Origin: an uncultured Draconibacterium sp.
GTDB lineage: Bacteria; Bacteroidota; Bacteroidia; Bacteroidales; Prolixibacteraceae
Length of the DNA: 64,000 nucleotides
Direction of reading: 5' to 3'
Assembly (NCBI GenBank): GCA_947492175.1
Contig: CANLMQ010000030.1
Span: 1 to 64,000 of the forward strand
Shown here one piece after another: positions 61,665-64,000 of this stretch. The translations under genes and the position numbers were made by a program. Position 1 is the stretch's first letter. Every line of letters starts with the position of its first letter. The notes beneath the pieces were generated by a model, which saw only the letters and a list, made by a program, of their open reading frames with translations, made no database searches and was not told the DNA's origin.

Positions 61665-61819
61665 AATTAGCTTAATTTTTTCTCGTCGTCACAAATATAA
61701 CTAATTTGTTCAATTCTTATTGTTCGCCCTTTTTATTATTTAATCAAGTTTTATTTTGACGGATGTTAATATCTTTGTCGTTCGAGCCACGAAGGAGGTA
61801 AAATAACATAAATAATCCG

Positions 61820-61870
61820 ATGTTACAATATTTGTTTTTTGTGGTCGTTTTAATTGTTATAATGTTTTGA
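61820..61870 (+). CDS. Possible 16-residue hydrophobic micropeptide
   Basis: ATG to TGA encodes MLQYLFFVVVLIVIMF, a single membrane-spanning stretch. A TATCTTTG box (61770-61777) and an AAGGAGGT sequence (61792-61799) lie upstream, but the latter is about 20 bases away, too far for normal ribosome binding. It may be chance within the gldJ-porU intergenic region, which otherwise (61665-61952) holds only AT-rich promoter DNA. Confidence 0.15.
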   Translation: MLQYLFFVVVLIVIMF

Positions 61871-61952
61871 AGATGTTCATGAAAGAGTAATCAGATTTAT
61901 GATACTAGTCTGACATATTGTAGTTCATGACGATACAAACTATCTTAAGCGA

Positions 61953-64000
61953 ATGAGAAAATATATATTCCTGCTTTTTGTGATTTTGGTTGGTTTTTCG
62001 GTTGATGATGTGCAGAAAGAAATAATTATTCTTAACTGGTCTGAGAATTCGGGACAGGAAGAGAAAGATGTATCTGTATTTTTTGAAAATGCAAATTTAA
62101 CGGAGTCACCCAATGAATTTCCGGTTTACACCCGACTTTACAATTTAACAGGGAATAACGGGACACCTCGGTTTGTCGTTGAAAATCCCGTGTTTGAATT
62201 GTTGAATACGGATACCAAACTTTTCTATGAAAATGAGATTCAAGAGGAAATTCAAATATCATCACGAATACTAAAATCGGGAACTTCTCAAAAGGCAGAA
62301 CTCCAAATTATACCATTAAAAAAAGAGAACGGGAAAATATATAAACTGAAAAGTTTTGAGTTAAAACGAATACCGATTGTTCAAAAAAGTGCCGTGACTG
62401 CCGTGGATTGGAAAAACCAATCGGTTTTAAGTTCCGGGAAGTGGGTAAAAATTAGCACAGTAGGAAAAGGAATATATAAAATACCCTATTCGAAACTGAG
62501 CGAATGGGGATTTTCACAGCCATCGCAAGTTGGTGTTTTTGGCAGTGGAGGTACGCTTTTGTCCGAAAATCCGGGAGAGATTATATACGACGATCTTGTT
62601 CAGAGTGCGGTTTGGAGCAATACCAACGGAGGAGAAGAGTGTTTGTTTTTTTATGCACCGGGATATACCGAATGGAGTTCTGTAGAGGAAAGTAATTTTG
62701 TTCATAAATCAAACGATTATACACAAAAGGGGTATTTCTTTTTGGGCGAGGTTGGAAGTTCACAAAAAGAAGTTCAGGTAAGGAATGCAATAAACGAAAC
62801 TGCTACGCATGCAACAACAACTTTCGATGAAGTTGCCCTGGTTGAAAATGAATTGATAAATGTATTGGAGTTAGGTTCAGGGAAACAGTGGTTTGGTGAG
62901 AAATACATGCGCGGAACTACCCGGAATTATAGTTTTACAATTAATGATATCGATGAGAATAGTCTGGCAAATCTGAAAATAAATGCAGCTGCCCGTTCAT
63001 ATCTGAAATCAAGTATGACAGTTTCAAGTGGTGCAGGTGCTATCGGGAATGTTCAGTTTAGTGCAGTTTCTATTACCGATACTTATGGTTTGTACGCCAG
63101 CGAAAAAAACAGTCGCTTTAGTTTTAATACCGGCAACGGAGAGTTGGGACTAAGCGTAAGTTACACAGCATCGAATAGTAATGCCGAAGCCTGGCTCGAT
63201 TATTTAGAGCTCAATTACCGCAGGGTATTACGGGCAGGTAGCGAGGTTGTATTTTTTCGCGATTCTAAAACAGTTGGCTCCGGAAATGTAGTAGAATTTA
63301 GTATCGAAAACGGGAATTCGTCAACAAAGGTTTTTAATGTTTCCGATGTTAATAATCTTGTTGAAATACCATCACAACTGAATGGATCGACACTTACCGT
63401 AAAATGTGAGGCAGATGAACTGAACGAATACGCCTTGTTTAATTCGGATGGAAATTTTAATGAGCCTGATTTTGCTGGCGAGGTTGAAAATCAGAATTTG
63501 CATGGTTTAAGTACCCCGGAATTTTTGATTATTTCGCATTCGAAATTTATGAGTGCAGCAGAAGATCTTGCAGCTTTTCATCGTGATTATGATGGAATGA
63601 GTGTAGAGGTTGTTGATGTGGATAAAGTATATAACGAGTTTAGTTCGGGAAGTAAAAGTGCCACCGGGATCCGCAATTTTATAAAAATGTTTTACGATCG
63701 TGGTACTGCATTAAAATATGTGCTTTTGTTTGGCGATGGCAGTTACGATAATAAAGGTATTAATTCAGATAGTAAAAACTTTATTCCCACCTTTCAGTCG
63801 GCAAATTCACTTTCGCCGATATATTCATTTGTTACCGACGATTATTTTGTAATGCTCGATGCAGATGAAAGTGTTTACAAAGGTGCCATCGACCTGGGAA
63901 TTGGCCGGATTCCTGCTTCAACTCCTTACGAAGCTCAGTTGGTTGTCGACAAGGTAAAACGCTATTACATACCGGAGGCTTTGGGTAACTGGCGAAATGT
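61953..64000 (+). CDS. porU: Type IX secretion sortase PorU, 5' part (cut by window end)
   Basis: 682 codons are present and the frame is open at the edge. The N-terminus (KYIFLLFVILVGFSV) is a signal peptide. The middle has a beta-rich pre-domain (GSGGTLLSENPGEIIYDDL, quoted in part). Then comes the gingipain-like C25 part: FLIISHSKFMSAAEDLAAF, YVLLFGDGSYDNKG, FIPTFQSANSLSPIYSFVTD (in part), YFVMLDADE and DLGIGRIPASTPYEAQLVVD. PorU removes the C-terminal signal of T9SS cargo and attaches A-LPS. The catalytic Cys lies beyond the window. Divergent from gldJ. Confidence 0.93.
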   Translation, partial: MRKYIFLLFVILVGFSVDDVQKEIIILNWSENSGQEEKDVSVFFENANLTESPNEFPVYTRLYNLTGNNGTPRFVVENPVFELLNTDTKLFYENEIQEEIQISSRILKSGTSQKAELQIIPLKKENGKIYKLKSFELKRIPIVQKSAVTAVDWKNQSVLSSGKWVKISTVGKGIYKIPYSKLSEWGFSQPSQVGVFGSGGTLLSENPGEIIYDDLVQSAVWSNTNGGEECLFFYAPGYTEWSSVEESNFVHKSNDYTQKGYFFLGEVGSSQKEVQVRNAINETATHATTTFDEVALVENELINVLELGSGKQWFGEKYMRGTTRNYSFTINDIDENSLANLKINAAARSYLKSSMTVSSGAGAIGNVQFSAVSITDTYGLYASEKNSRFSFNTGNGELGLSVSYTASNSNAEAWLDYLELNYRRVLRAGSEVVFFRDSKTVGSGNVVEFSIENGNSSTKVFNVSDVNNLVEIPSQLNGSTLTVKCEADELNEYALFNSDGNFNEPDFAGEVENQNLHGLSTPEFLIISHSKFMSAAEDLAAFHRDYDGMSVEVVDVDKVYNEFSSGSKSATGIRNFIKMFYDRGTALKYVLLFGDGSYDNKGINSDSKNFIPTFQSANSLSPIYSFVTDDYFVMLDADESVYKGAIDLGIGRIPASTPYEAQLVVDKVKRYYIPEALGNWRN

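Noticed and set aside
61792..61799. Strong Shine-Dalgarno AAGGAGGT
   Set aside because: It lies about 20 bases from the nearest ATG (61820) and over 150 from porU; Bacteroidota rarely use such sites, so it is probably chance.

Overview
This window reads as chromosomal DNA from a member of the Bacteroidota, most likely class Bacteroidia and tentatively the marine Marinilabiliales/Prolixibacteraceae group. The evidence is the gldJ-porU pair (gliding and type IX secretion), promoters of the Bacteroidota type (TTG, about 19-20 nt, TAnnTTTG), few Shine-Dalgarno sites, SusD-free but sulfatase- and 3-keto-sugar-type carbohydrate genes, many lipoproteins and several lineage-specific families. There is no rRNA, CRISPR array, transposase or prophage module.

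Layout. 0-10 kb: tRNA-Phe, an M16 peptidase, an O-methyltransferase, a soluble PAS hybrid histidine kinase, the PSP1/RicT protein, a DUF4105 membrane protein and MutS. 10.2-15.8 kb is an accessory zone: a Gly-Leu-Gly tRNA operon followed by a 454-bp tandem duplication (terminator, GIY-YIG nuclease, broken tRNA-Gly 3' part), a structured non-coding block, a DUF6261-like gene, an exact 42-bp-period hairpin array, REP-like palindromes, and the TcmP / Gp37-Gp68 (three-Cys) pair. 15.8-21.1 kb: a five-gene heterodisulfide-reductase-like electron-transfer operon, flanked on both sides by the 3' end of the same M48 peptidase gene. 21-29 kb: the M48 peptidase, two tandem M28 peptidases and a four-module CoA-disulfide-reductase/rhodanese/TusA/DsrE protein.

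29-38 kb is a sugar-type catabolic locus (URO-D family protein, DUF6807, two Gfo/Idh/MocA oxidoreductases, ThuA) with a divergent AraC regulator and a neighbouring sulfatase; a 3-keto-disaccharide-hydrolase-type lipoprotein lies at 47 kb. 38-46 kb: queG, a YdeI-like protein, Ppx/GppA, a radical SAM enzyme of the AmmeMemoRadiSam type, a GNAT protein, an XRE/S24 LexA-like regulator, and a radical SAM/DUF4130 putative DNA-repair pair. 46-54 kb: uracil permease, the DUF1080 protein, a small HTH protein, a MITE-like element, and a peptidoglycan-sugar locus (GH3-beta-lactamase fusion, NamZ-type exo-muramidase, SSS transporter). 54-64 kb: a beta-helix lipoprotein, an EEP-family phosphatase/nuclease, CCA-adding enzyme, thioredoxin, murF, gldJ and the 5' part of porU, cut by the window edge.

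The most unusual signals are non-coding. One is a family of four related intergenic elements (three near-complete, with imperfect palindromes) that run right up to start codons at about 1.8, 22.7, 24.6 and 42.3 kb. The others are the GIY-YIG/tRNA-Gly tandem unit, the direct repeats bracketing the Hdr operon, the 42-bp and 21-bp tandem arrays and the MITE-like element. All functional assignments come from reading motifs; no database search was run.
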